This document shows, piece after piece, positions 31,752-40,084 of a stretch of DNA of 45,781 nt. The position numbers and the translations under genes were made by a program. This DNA is from JAFDZW01 sp038229915 (GTDB lineage: Bacteria; Bacteroidota; Ignavibacteria; Palsa-1295). Below the pieces are notes generated by a model. It saw only the letters and a program-made list of their open reading frames with translations, made no database searches and was not told the DNA's origin. Numbering within the stretch: position 1 is the stretch's first letter; each line of letters begins with the position of its first letter. The stretch lies in assembly GCA_038229915.1 (NCBI GenBank), contig JBBRNY010000008.1:1-45781 (forward strand). Reading direction: 5' to 3'.

Positions 31752-33455
31752 ATGACAAATATCAAGTTCTTTCGAGGCTTCTTGCTCGCAGTTGTTTTCT
31801 TTTCCGCTCAAAATGTTTTTTGCCAAACAGTTAACGATCAGATCTCAAAATCTCTGAAACTGATAGAGTTTGGCAACCCGAAGAAAGCTGTTTCTGATCT
31901 TCAGAACATAGTCGCCTCAAATCCCAAAGATGCGAATGCTCATGCGGCATTAGGCATTGCCTATCTTGGGAATGATAAAGTTGCTGAAGCTGAGAAGGAA
32001 ATCACGCTCGCTTATGATATTGAACATAAATCAGTTCTTGTTCGTACCTCGCGTGGCATGCTTTTCGGCAAACAGGGCAATCGACAAGATGCTGTGAAAG
32101 AATTTACTCAAGCATTGAAAATTGATGATAAGAACGTAGGTACATACTTATATCTAGCTCGATTTTACCTTTCTGTAGATTCCTTGAAATCAGCAGAAAT
32201 AACTCTATACCGGGCTCAGGCTGTCAATGACAAGGACGTACGTCCATTCATCGGCCTTGCAGAATTGTACGAAAAACAGCGTGCTCGCCCGCTTGCTATT
32301 ACTCAGTACGAAGAAGCGAAGAAGATCGATCCAACTGATGTTTCGGTATTGGCAAAGCTTGCAGGTTTATATTACCGTGAGCGTAAATATGATGAATCAA
32401 TCAATGAATGGATAAAGTTGACGAAAATTGATCCAACTTACTCTCGAGCATATTACGAAATCGCTACAATCTTTTTAAAATCAAGACAATATGCGAACGC
32501 GGCAACATATGCAGAAAAATATATAGCCCTCGAGCCAAATGATGTAGATGGAATCTGGCTTGCAGCACAGGCATTTTCTGAAAGTAATCAATACCAGAAA
32601 GCTTTACCATTCTTAGAAAAGGCATCAAAAGACGATTCTTTGAAAAATTATACCCAGCTATACCTCGGCCGCGGCTATTTCTATTCGAAGGAATTTACAA
32701 AAGCTGATAGTATCTTTGCGCAGTCAAAAAATCTTAATCCTTACGACCTCTATTACTATGGCTATTCCTTGATCTCATTGGGTGATACCACTCAAGGTTT
32801 GGAAAAGTGGAAGCTGTCTCTCGTTGGCGATACTGTTCGTACAAAAGAAGAACAAATAAAAGTCGTGCAGCAGATCATTAGTTTTCAAGTTTCCCAGAAA
32901 AAATTTTCTGATGCTGCGAAAACGTATATTGATCTTGCCTCGATTCAAAATACTCCTGAGAATTTTGTACGTGCTGGACAGTACTATGCTTTTGCAAATA
33001 AATCTGAAGACGCAAAATCTGCATTCCAACAAGCGTTAAAGTTGGACCCAAAGTATGCAAACGCCTACATTGGTTTGGCTGACATCTCAATGCAGAATGA
33101 AGCAACTCTTCCAGAAGCAGAGAAATCACTGGAGCAAGCCGCAAGTTTTGCCAATACGACAGAATCAAAAGATGCTGTAGGTGGAGGGTATGCAAGGTTA
33201 GGCATCCAATATTATAAAATGAAGAAATACGATAAATCCATTTCTTTCTTAGGACCCAATGGTGCATTAAAATATTTATCACCGAGTTCGCTGTATTTGA
33301 TAAACGTTTACAAAGTGACAGCGGCAGCTTACTTGCAAATAAAAGATTTCAGCAAGTCCGAAGAATTTTATAAAAAAGCGCTCTCAATAAATCCGAAAGA
33401 TGATGATAGTAAAAAGGGTATTGATTTTATAAAACAGGCTAAATCAAAGAAATAA
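31752..33455 (+). CDS. Secreted tetratricopeptide-repeat protein
   Basis: 567 residues from the ATG at 31752; nine in-frame upstream codons are less plausible because the signal peptide (KFFRGFLLAVVFFSAQNVFC) begins just after this start. Contains at least eight TPR-like 34-residue units spread over about 30-560, e.g. ANAHAALGIAYLGNDKVAEA, VGTYLYLARFYLSVDSLKSA and ANAYIGLADISMQNEATLPEA. TPR arrays bind partner proteins; here the partner is likely periplasmic or outer membrane. Order tonB, small protein, binding lipoprotein, TPR suggests a joint role in envelope energy coupling, which remains inference. Confidence 0.85.
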   Translation: MTNIKFFRGFLLAVVFFSAQNVFCQTVNDQISKSLKLIEFGNPKKAVSDLQNIVASNPKDANAHAALGIAYLGNDKVAEAEKEITLAYDIEHKSVLVRTSRGMLFGKQGNRQDAVKEFTQALKIDDKNVGTYLYLARFYLSVDSLKSAEITLYRAQAVNDKDVRPFIGLAELYEKQRARPLAITQYEEAKKIDPTDVSVLAKLAGLYYRERKYDESINEWIKLTKIDPTYSRAYYEIATIFLKSRQYANAATYAEKYIALEPNDVDGIWLAAQAFSESNQYQKALPFLEKASKDDSLKNYTQLYLGRGYFYSKEFTKADSIFAQSKNLNPYDLYYYGYSLISLGDTTQGLEKWKLSLVGDTVRTKEEQIKVVQQIISFQVSQKKFSDAAKTYIDLASIQNTPENFVRAGQYYAFANKSEDAKSAFQQALKLDPKYANAYIGLADISMQNEATLPEAEKSLEQAASFANTTESKDAVGGGYARLGIQYYKMKKYDKSISFLGPNGALKYLSPSSLYLINVYKVTAAAYLQIKDFSKSEEFYKKALSINPKDDDSKKGIDFIKQAKSKK

Positions 33456-33487
33456 GTTGATATATTTTGAATAAATTAAAATGTTTC

Positions 33488-33516
33488 CAACAGGCACACC
33501 ATTGGTGTGCCTGTTG
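33488..33516 (+). terminator. Perfect 13-bp hairpin after the TPR gene
   Basis: CAACAGGCACACC pairs perfectly with GGTGTGCCTGTTG around an ATT loop, 32 bases after the TPR stop and 47 bases before the mlaE start. The downstream stretch TTCTGTAGTCACCATTTTTAC is only partly T-rich, but position and strength make it the likely end of the preceding transcript. Confidence 0.75.
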
Positions 33517-33563
33517 TTCTGTAGTCACCATTTTTACTTACTTACTCTAATTTTACAGTTTTT

Positions 33564-34343
33564 TTGAAACAAGGAACAGGACTTTCATTTAATAAAATAC
33601 TCACGAAAATCGGGGGAATATCGCTCTTTGCCTTCCGTTTTTTTCGACAGGTCGTCTCACCGCCATTTGAATTTAAGGAAGCCGTCAAGCAAACCTATGA
33701 AATTGGGGTTCGTTCATTTTCATTAGTGGCTGTTGTTGCCATAGTAATGGGAGCTGTTCTAACGATGCAAAGTCGTCCCACAATGATCAAGTTCGGCGCA
33801 GAAGCATTTGTTCCAGCTATGGTGGCCGTTAGTGTGCTTCGAGAACTTTGCCCTGTTATTATTTCTGTAATCGTTGCTGGTCGTGTTGCCGCTGGTATTG
33901 GCGCAGAGCTTGGCTCGATGCGTGTAACCGAACAGATCGACGCCATGGAAGTTGCTGCATTGAATCCGTTTAACTACCTTGTTGTCACACGAGTCATTGC
34001 TTGTATGATAGCCTTACCTCTATTGACGATCTACGGTGATGTTATAGCGATGATCGGCTCAGCCATCGTCCAACAAGTTGAGGCCGGAATGAGCTTCCGC
34101 TTGTTTTATAATACGGTCATGAACAGCATTAATTTTGTTGATTTCGTACCTGGGATGCTAAAAACAATCATTTTTGGATTTATCATTGGAGTAGTTGGAT
34201 GTTACGAAGGTTTTAACTCTGATGGTGGGACAGAAGGCGTGGGAAGATCAGCGACCGATGCTGTTGTTATCAGCTCTTTACTGATTCTCATTATGGATAT
34301 GTTAGTAGTAAAAGTCACTGTTCTTATATTTGATGTAGCATAA
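33564..34343 (+). CDS. mlaE: MlaE-type ABC transporter permease
   Basis: Inner-membrane permease of a phospholipid-transport (Mla/Mkl) system. 259 residues, about five to six hydrophobic helices. Characteristic: VSVLRELCPVIISVIVAGRVAAGIGAELGSMRVTEQIDAMEV runs over a TM pair and holds the family signature GRVAAGIGAELGSM; also ALPLLTIYGDVIAM and GCYEGFNSDGGTEGVGRSAT near the end. No ATG or GTG fits; the frame must begin at the TTG at 33564. mlaF follows with its GTG directly after the mlaE stop. Confidence 0.95.
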   Translation: MKQGTGLSFNKILTKIGGISLFAFRFFRQVVSPPFEFKEAVKQTYEIGVRSFSLVAVVAIVMGAVLTMQSRPTMIKFGAEAFVPAMVAVSVLRELCPVIISVIVAGRVAAGIGAELGSMRVTEQIDAMEVAALNPFNYLVVTRVIACMIALPLLTIYGDVIAMIGSAIVQQVEAGMSFRLFYNTVMNSINFVDFVPGMLKTIIFGFIIGVVGCYEGFNSDGGTEGVGRSATDAVVISSLLILIMDMLVVKVTVLIFDVA

Positions 34344-35129
34344 GTGGCTGAAAAAAAGACGCTCATATCGGTCGAGAACATATCAAAATCATTTGGTAAG
34401 TTGAATGTCTTAAACGATATTTCGCTTGAAATTCACGAAGGTGAAACATTAACAGTGCTTGGTAAAAGCGGCTCTGGAAAGTCGGTAATGCTAAAACTGA
34501 TCGTTGGGTTGTTAGAGCCTGACAAAGGAATTATTAGTTTTGATGGTGTAGATCTATCCTTAATGTCAGTAAAAGATTTACATGCTATGCGTAAGCAAAT
34601 CGGATTTCTTTTTCAAGGTGGTGCATTGTTCGATTCGATGAGTGTTGGCGAAAATCTTAATTTTGTATTGACGGCGCACACTGATATGTCGCTAGTTGAT
34701 AGGGAAGCGCGTGTTGTGAAAGCACTAGATCTAGTGGGACTTAAAGAGAAACTTGATGAAATGCCCTCTTCGCTATCAGGTGGTCAGCGTAAAAGGGCTG
34801 GACTTGCTAGATCGATCGTTTTACAGCCAAAGCTTATCCTCTATGATGAACCAACTACAGGACTCGATCCGATTACTGCAGCATCAATTGCTGAACTAAT
34901 TCTGAGCCTGCAAAACCAGCTTGGTGTCGCTTCGGTAGTTGTCACTCATGACCTACCAACAGCATATACGATCAGTGACAGAACCATCGTTCTCGATGGT
35001 GGGAAAAAGATTTATGATGGACCAGTTGAGGGACTTCGCACAGCAAATCAATCTCATCTAAATGAGTTCTTGGAAGCAGCGGAACTCGACCGTTCGCGAA
35101 GAGAAAAGATCATACACACAGTATTATAA
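34344..35129 (+). CDS. mlaF: MlaF-type ABC transporter ATP-binding protein
   Basis: Cytosolic ATPase that powers MlaE. 261 residues, GTG start directly adjoining the mlaE stop. Visible: Walker A GKSGSGKS (residues 40-47), Q-loop FLFQGGALFDSMSV, signature LSGGQRKRAGLARSI, Walker B LILYDEPTTGLDP, switch histidine VVTHDLPTAY. The partner MlaD gene follows after four bases. Confidence 0.96.
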   Translation: MAEKKTLISVENISKSFGKLNVLNDISLEIHEGETLTVLGKSGSGKSVMLKLIVGLLEPDKGIISFDGVDLSLMSVKDLHAMRKQIGFLFQGGALFDSMSVGENLNFVLTAHTDMSLVDREARVVKALDLVGLKEKLDEMPSSLSGGQRKRAGLARSIVLQPKLILYDEPTTGLDPITAASIAELILSLQNQLGVASVVVTHDLPTAYTISDRTIVLDGGKKIYDGPVEGLRTANQSHLNEFLEAAELDRSRREKIIHTVL

Positions 35130-35133
35130 CAAT

Positions 35134-36138
35134 ATGAAAATCTCCAAAATACCGGTTACCCGGACAGGCCTATTTGTAATTTTGTCTTTTGTTCTACTGA
35201 CGGTAATACTATTCGTTATTGGAGATAAACAGAAGCTCTTTAGCAGTACTATACAGTATCCAGTTAAATTTAAAGAAATAAGTGGGTTAAAGGAGGGAGC
35301 TCAGGTCCAAATATCCGGTATAAGTGTCGGAAGCGTATCGAAAATAAATCTCCCTGTTAAAGCGGGAGATTCGGTTTTACTCACAATTAACGTCATTAAA
35401 GATGCTGTTGGACTTATTCATACCGATACACGTGCCAAAGTGATGACTGAAGGCTTAGTTGGAAGTAAAGCAATTTCATTATCAGTTGGCGGTGTCGATA
35501 CAAAGACTCTGGAACCAGGAAGCCTGATACTGGGTGTTAGCGGCTCTGAAATAATGAGCATCGTAGACTCGGCTACTTCTATGGTAGGTAGTTCAAAGCG
35601 CCTGCTTGACAATCTTGATACACTTATTGTTTCTATCAACTCGGGCAAAGGAACACTTGGAAGCCTCTTGACTAAAGAAGAACTGTATACCGAGTTAGTA
35701 AAAACCATTCAAAACACAAATGCACTAATGACATCATTGTCACATACTTCATTAACAGCTAATGGAGCGATAAAAGACATCGCTGATGAATCTAAGAAAA
35801 GTGTGGCGGCGCTCAATACCATCCTTGACAAGATCCATAATGGGAATGGGACACTTGCGAAAATTCTCAATGACAGTAGCATTTATGTTGACCTTGATAA
35901 TAACTTGAAAGTACTTGGATCAACAATGATTCAATTGAACGATATGGTCAGTAAATTCTCGAAATCTGCGGGCAATGCAGAAGAACTGACAGAAGCTTTA
36001 AAGCACAATTTTCTAGTGAAAGGATATTTTGAAGACCGAGGCTATTGGAATGCTTCAAACTATGAGGCGACAATTCAAAGCAAGCTGGATTCGCTTAAAA
36101 TGATCGAACGTAGAATAAACGATCGGCTACATAAATAA
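35134..36138 (+). CDS. mlaD: MlaD/MCE-family membrane-anchored lipid-binding protein
   Basis: MCE-domain protein linking MlaE-MlaF to lipid shuttling. I chose the ATG at 35134 (334 residues); the open frame extends 24 codons into mlaF but lacks a signal there. N-terminal helix (about 11-30) then MCE domain (about 40-120) with FKEISGLKEGAQVQISGISVGSV and LVGSKAISLSVG, then a long mostly helical C-terminal region (to about 300) ending in GYFEDRGYW. No MlaB or MlaC gene is adjacent; this minimal E-F-D set is common outside Proteobacteria. Confidence 0.92.
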   Translation: MKISKIPVTRTGLFVILSFVLLTVILFVIGDKQKLFSSTIQYPVKFKEISGLKEGAQVQISGISVGSVSKINLPVKAGDSVLLTINVIKDAVGLIHTDTRAKVMTEGLVGSKAISLSVGGVDTKTLEPGSLILGVSGSEIMSIVDSATSMVGSSKRLLDNLDTLIVSINSGKGTLGSLLTKEELYTELVKTIQNTNALMTSLSHTSLTANGAIKDIADESKKSVAALNTILDKIHNGNGTLAKILNDSSIYVDLDNNLKVLGSTMIQLNDMVSKFSKSAGNAEELTEALKHNFLVKGYFEDRGYWNASNYEATIQSKLDSLKMIERRINDRLHK

Positions 36139-36185
36139 TTGTGGATAGATTCATTATGTAAAGTGCTTAGTATAATTAATGATTG

Positions 36186-36665
36186 TTACTCTCCTATCTC
36201 GATTTCACATATTGTAGCATTCTTTTCAATTGAATTGCCAGCTTGAGCCGTCACTTTTTTGACGATCCCATTTGCGCCTGCAGCTATAGAATTTTCCATC
36301 TTCATTGCTTCTAAAATTAGGATTTGAGTATCTTTTGTTACGATCGATCCAACTGAAACAAAAACAGATTTCACCATCCCGGGCATCGGAGCTTTTACAA
36401 CCTTTAATTTTGTACCTGCTCCGGATTGTCCTGTGACCCCTTTAATCTTTCCAAACCGCTCGCGAATGATTAGCTCACGTTCAGACTCGATCACAACCAG
36501 AATCCCAGACGATGTATTTCCATCGGAAAGACCCTGCCCGTCAAGAAACACCTCTAAAAGGCTTTCTCCTTGTCGAATCAAGATCAAACCATTTCCGTCT
36601 TTACTGACGAGAGTTGGCTTAGTATGGGTCGAAACCGTAGTATCGTTGATCTTACCGTTTATCAT
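36186..36665 (-). CDS. Biotin carboxyl carrier protein (biotin/lipoyl attachment domain)
   Basis: 159 residues with a C-terminal biotinyl domain. The biotin-accepting Lys122 is in EAMKMEN and the domain opens with VKAPMPGMVKSV, the standard start of BCCP/PCC carrier domains. The N-terminal 85 residues resemble the pre-domain of propionyl/methylmalonyl-type carriers rather than acetyl-CoA carboxylase AccB. The partner carboxyltransferase and biotin carboxylase are not in the window. Its ATG overlaps the TAA of the monoheme barrel gene by one base (TAATG), an unusual partner. The real function may be in propionate, methylmalonyl-CoA or decarboxylase metabolism; not decidable here. Confidence 0.85.
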   Translation of the reverse strand: MINGKINDTTVSTHTKPTLVSKDGNGLILIRQGESLLEVFLDGQGLSDGNTSSGILVVIESERELIIRERFGKIKGVTGQSGAGTKLKVVKAPMPGMVKSVFVSVGSIVTKDTQILILEAMKMENSIAAGANGIVKKVTAQAGNSIEKNATICEIEIGE

Positions 36666-37933
36666 TAAAAGAAGATATGTGTTTGAACTAAAAAAGTCGT
36701 TTGCTTTATATTGTCACGAATCGTTGGGTCTGAAATATTCGGTGCAGTCACGTTTGCAAGTCTGAACTCAGGACGTATCTCAACAAATCGTAAAGGAAAC
36801 CATTGGGCTCCAATCATAATTCTATTCTTTACTTCAGTGCCAAAGAGTATTGTGTTTGACTCGTCACTATATTGCTTAAATGTTTCAAACCGTGTCATGC
36901 CGAACAATCCAGTCATTATCTTCACTGAGCCTTCAAATGTAATCGCTTTTACAAATGGTATAGACGAGCCACCGCTCAGAGATATGTTTTTTCCATCATC
37001 ATATTCAGCTAATACCGAAACAGGGCCAACAGAAACTCCACCATGAATTGCAAACAAAGATAATGGTACTGAAGCACCTGTGTTGTCGGTCCGTGGATGT
37101 GTATAGAGCGAACCACCAATCTCTCCCGATAAAACATCTTGGACCAATTCGCCAGCGACGTTAAGTCTTGCTGAGATTGCAAGATTGGGATTCTTTCCTA
37201 TAAAATTAGAAAAATAATTACTCTCATTGCCATTATAAACACCAATTTGAATTCCAATATGGTCAAAGAAGAACGCGCCTAACTCACCACCTTCATCGCG
37301 ATAGCCATAGCCCCAAAATAAGCCTGAACCTCCGAAACGAGATACATCCGAATTCCCTCCTCGTGCATAAATGGTATGATCATCAAATCGAATACCATAG
37401 GCGGGAAGAAACGCTCCTACTTTGATATAAGCGTCGTTGATGATATCACCTGCTTGAAATAACTCACCAGAGCTGTGCACAAAGTGAAGCATGGCATACC
37501 CTTCGGCGGGTGCGGAAAGTGGATCATAACGTAAATACCCAAATAGCGTGTTAGTTGCCTTGATACCAAGCTCAACTGCATAGCTCATTGCATGAAAACT
37601 GTTTATACAAGTGGTCGTGTCTTTTATTCGTACTCCAAAGTCATTATATAGTGGATATCGTTGAGCAAAATAAAGATATTGACTACGGAAATCTGCCCCG
37701 AGTGTGATGCCATCTGAAATAGCACCTGTAAATGAATCGCCACGTTTCCACATGGGCAAAGTATTGATCGAAAATGACTCTCCTCCTTTTGTCCGAAGCC
37801 CACCACCTATTGGGTTTTGGTGGCAGCCACCACATGTGACATCACCTTTCTTTAAAGCAAAGCGTGGAAGTGCAAATACTTCTGCCGCTGATATCATCGC
37901 AAGGACAAGGAGAAGGGGCAAAACCTTTTTCAT
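36665..37933 (-). CDS. Putative outer-membrane beta-barrel protein with one c-type heme site
   Basis: 422 residues. Signal peptide (about 1-21, cleavage after VFA), then a single CxxCH motif (Cys34, Cys37, His38: CGGCH followed by QNPIGGGLRTKGGESF), and about 350 residues of alternating hydrophobic strand-like segments with many Gly and aromatic residues, ending ...QTHIFF, the terminal Phe typical of outer-membrane barrels. The RFALKKGDVTCGGCHQNP block is a pattern I associate with short cytochrome-plug domains in front of porins in this phylum; that is recall, not a search. It could carry electrons or sense redox at the outer membrane. Clearly coupled to the next gene by one base. Confidence 0.6.
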   Translation of the reverse strand: MKKVLPLLLVLAMISAAEVFALPRFALKKGDVTCGGCHQNPIGGGLRTKGGESFSINTLPMWKRGDSFTGAISDGITLGADFRSQYLYFAQRYPLYNDFGVRIKDTTTCINSFHAMSYAVELGIKATNTLFGYLRYDPLSAPAEGYAMLHFVHSSGELFQAGDIINDAYIKVGAFLPAYGIRFDDHTIYARGGNSDVSRFGGSGLFWGYGYRDEGGELGAFFFDHIGIQIGVYNGNESNYFSNFIGKNPNLAISARLNVAGELVQDVLSGEIGGSLYTHPRTDNTGASVPLSLFAIHGGVSVGPVSVLAEYDDGKNISLSGGSSIPFVKAITFEGSVKIMTGLFGMTRFETFKQYSDESNTILFGTEVKNRIMIGAQWFPLRFVEIRPEFRLANVTAPNISDPTIRDNIKQTTFLVQTHIFF

Positions 37934-38009
37934 TGAATAATGTGTAATGAATTAGCCTATTCAAATATACGAATGATCAGCATCCAAAAATAGTTTTAAC
38001 TGAAACTGA

Positions 38010-38939
38010 TCAACGCTTGAGTGCTCTGACTCGCTCAATATCAATTCCCATTTGCGACTGTAATGCTTCGAGAGTTGGGAATGCTATCTGTTCTCTAAGA
38101 TAATGACTCAATTGAACTCGAAGTTCTTTACCATAGAGATCGCCGGTATAATCAAGAAGCAAAACCTCGACAACACGTTCTTTGCTATCGGTGATAGTGG
38201 GTCTTGTTCCAATGCTGATCGCACCGATATAAACTTCTTTGCCAACCAGTACTTTTCCCGCGTAAACACCATTACACGGAATCAATTTGTTGCTTGGAGG
38301 TCGAATATTTGCTGTTGGGTATCCGAGCACCCTGCCCAGTTTATCTCCTTCTACTACTATCCCTGAAACTTCATATTTTCTTCCTAAATATTCAGCAACT
38401 TGGTGGACTTTCCCTTGCTCGAGTAAATGACGAATTTTCGTCGAGCTAATATGTACACCATCAATGAGATATGGTGGTGTTTCGATGAGATCGACTCCGG
38501 AAGTTCGCGCAAGCAATTCGAGATGTGCAATGTCGCCCTCCCGATTCTTGCCGAACGCATGATTATCGCCAACTACCATCGCAACAATGCCGATCTTTTT
38601 CACCAAAGTATTTGTGAAAAAATCAGAATAAGGTGTTTGAGAAAACTCGAAAGAAAATTTGATAATTATCGTTTCGTCAATGCCGATCTCAGCAAGAAGT
38701 CGCAATCGCTCATCGATAGTGGTGAGCAATTCAATCGAAGAATTATTTCTCTTCAGTATTTCTTGTGGGTGAGGATCAAATGTTAAGACGACACTTCGAT
38801 TATAGCCTCGATCATTCTTTTCACGAATGAGGGTATCTAAGATTGCACGATGTCCTAGATGAATGCCATCATAGCTACCAAGAGTGGCTATAGTATTTGT
38901 GACAAGTTCAGCATTCTCAATTCCCCGAGTTATTTTCAT
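38010..38939 (-). CDS. ribF: Bifunctional riboflavin kinase / FAD synthetase
   Basis: Makes FMN from riboflavin and then FAD. 309 residues. N-terminal FAD synthetase domain with GSYDGIHLGHRAIL, LTFDPHPQEIL and VVGDNHAFGKNREGD; C-terminal kinase domain from about 175 with GRVLGYPTANI and FKxx-like NGVYAGKVLV. Start ATG at 38939 overlaps the end of truB by 23 bases. truB-ribF adjacency behind infB-rbfA is widespread. Confidence 0.96.
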   Translation of the reverse strand: MKITRGIENAELVTNTIATLGSYDGIHLGHRAILDTLIREKNDRGYNRSVVLTFDPHPQEILKRNNSSIELLTTIDERLRLLAEIGIDETIIIKFSFEFSQTPYSDFFTNTLVKKIGIVAMVVGDNHAFGKNREGDIAHLELLARTSGVDLIETPPYLIDGVHISSTKIRHLLEQGKVHQVAEYLGRKYEVSGIVVEGDKLGRVLGYPTANIRPPSNKLIPCNGVYAGKVLVGKEVYIGAISIGTRPTITDSKERVVEVLLLDYTGDLYGKELRVQLSHYLREQIAFPTLEALQSQMGIDIERVRALKR

Positions 38940-39708
38940 CTTGAACAGGCTGATGCGTTCTGATCAATTGTTGTAAATACGACTGTGGTACAGCATCGGC
39001 AATAGAGAACTCGCCGATCTTTGTACGACGAAGAGCAGTCAATATTGCGCCAGTCGAAAGTTTTTCCCCAATATCACTGACCAAACTTCTAATGTAAGTT
39101 CCTTTTGAGCAACGAACAGTAAAACTAACATACGGCAGTTCAATGGATATGTCTGTGATGGAGTAGATCTCGATCTCTTTAGGTTCGACAGTTACTTCTT
39201 TACCGCGATGCGCTTTCTTATAGATCGGCTTCCCTCCTTGTTTGATAGCACTATAGATCGGAGGAGTTTGAAGTTGCTTCCCAATAAATTTGCTTATAGT
39301 ATCTATGATAGTTGATTCTTGAATGCCTTCAAGATCATGGACGATCGTAATTGGTCGTTCAAGATCAAAACTCGGCGAGGTAATTCCCAATCGCAAACGG
39401 ACTTCATATTCCTTCGGTGCACCGAGAAATGCAGTTAACGAGCGGGTTGCACGTCTTGAACCCAGTATCATCAGTCCAGTTGCAAGCGGATCGAGTGTCC
39501 CGGCGTGACCAACTTTCACTTTTTTAATGCCGCCGATCTGTCCTAATAATTTACGTAAAATATAGACGACGGCAAAAGAGGTTATGCCATACTCTTTATC
39601 AATTAAGAGCATCCCACCTGTTTCGTCGAGGAGTTGATCAAAGACGACTTGTTCGTTCGTCAGAAGATCGTTGTTGGTAAATATCTGAACCGACTCAGTT
39701 TGTATCAC
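38917..39708 (-). CDS. truB: tRNA pseudouridine synthase B
   Basis: Makes pseudouridine 55 in tRNA T-loops. Start taken as GTG at 39708 (263 residues), overlapping rbfA by 14 bases; the frame is open further upstream inside rbfA. A later ATG (residue about 33) just before LLIDKEYGITSF would also give a complete family core. Visible: GMLLIDKEYGITSF, catalytic Asp in VGHAGTLDPLATGLM, the SLTAFLGAPKEYE block, PPIYSAIKQGGKPIY, and RCSKGTYIRSLVSDIG. Downstream ribF overlaps by 23 bases. Confidence 0.95.
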   Translation of the reverse strand: MIQTESVQIFTNNDLLTNEQVVFDQLLDETGGMLLIDKEYGITSFAVVYILRKLLGQIGGIKKVKVGHAGTLDPLATGLMILGSRRATRSLTAFLGAPKEYEVRLRLGITSPSFDLERPITIVHDLEGIQESTIIDTISKFIGKQLQTPPIYSAIKQGGKPIYKKAHRGKEVTVEPKEIEIYSITDISIELPYVSFTVRCSKGTYIRSLVSDIGEKLSTGAILTALRRTKIGEFSIADAVPQSYLQQLIRTHQPVQDENNSGN

Positions 39709-40060
39709 GCTGTTCTTGCTCTCGACGATGAATTTCTTTGAATAAATATTCCATTTTCTGGACTTCTTCCTGAGTATCGTCAAGATAGAATAACAACTCG
39801 GGCACATGACGGATACGTATCGAATGCGCTAGCGAACTTCTAATATGTGGTGTTTCAGCTTTGATACGCTTGAGAATATCTTCGGGCATATCTTTTCTTG
39901 GAATCATAGAAAGATATACTTTACAATGACGCAAGTCTCCTGACAAACGCACGACGGTGATTGTCACTAGCGCATCATAGAGGTGCGAATATTCATTTTG
40001 CAAGATCTCAGAAAGTGACTTCTTGATCTCGCCAGCAACACGTTCGGTGCGAATAGACAT
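39695..40060 (-). CDS. rbfA: Ribosome-binding factor A
   Basis: KH-fold 30S maturation factor acting near the 5' end of 16S rRNA. 121 residues, ATG start at 40060, 24 bases after infB. Visible: TERVAGEIKKSLSEILQNEY, the TVVRLSGDLRHCKVYLSM strand, and the C-terminal RIRHVPELLFYLDDTQEE signature. It overlaps truB by 14 bases, and the nusA-infB-rbfA-truB-ribF order is ancestral. Confidence 0.96.
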   Translation of the reverse strand: MSIRTERVAGEIKKSLSEILQNEYSHLYDALVTITVVRLSGDLRHCKVYLSMIPRKDMPEDILKRIKAETPHIRSSLAHSIRIRHVPELLFYLDDTQEEVQKMEYLFKEIHRREQEQRDTN

Positions 40061-40084
40061 ACTTTTAGTAAAGTCCTGTGTTGT

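Noticed and set aside
36186..36665. Classification of the biotin carrier as AccB
   Set aside because: The N-terminal part lacks the AccB pattern and no accC follows; a propionyl/methylmalonyl-type carrier fits better.
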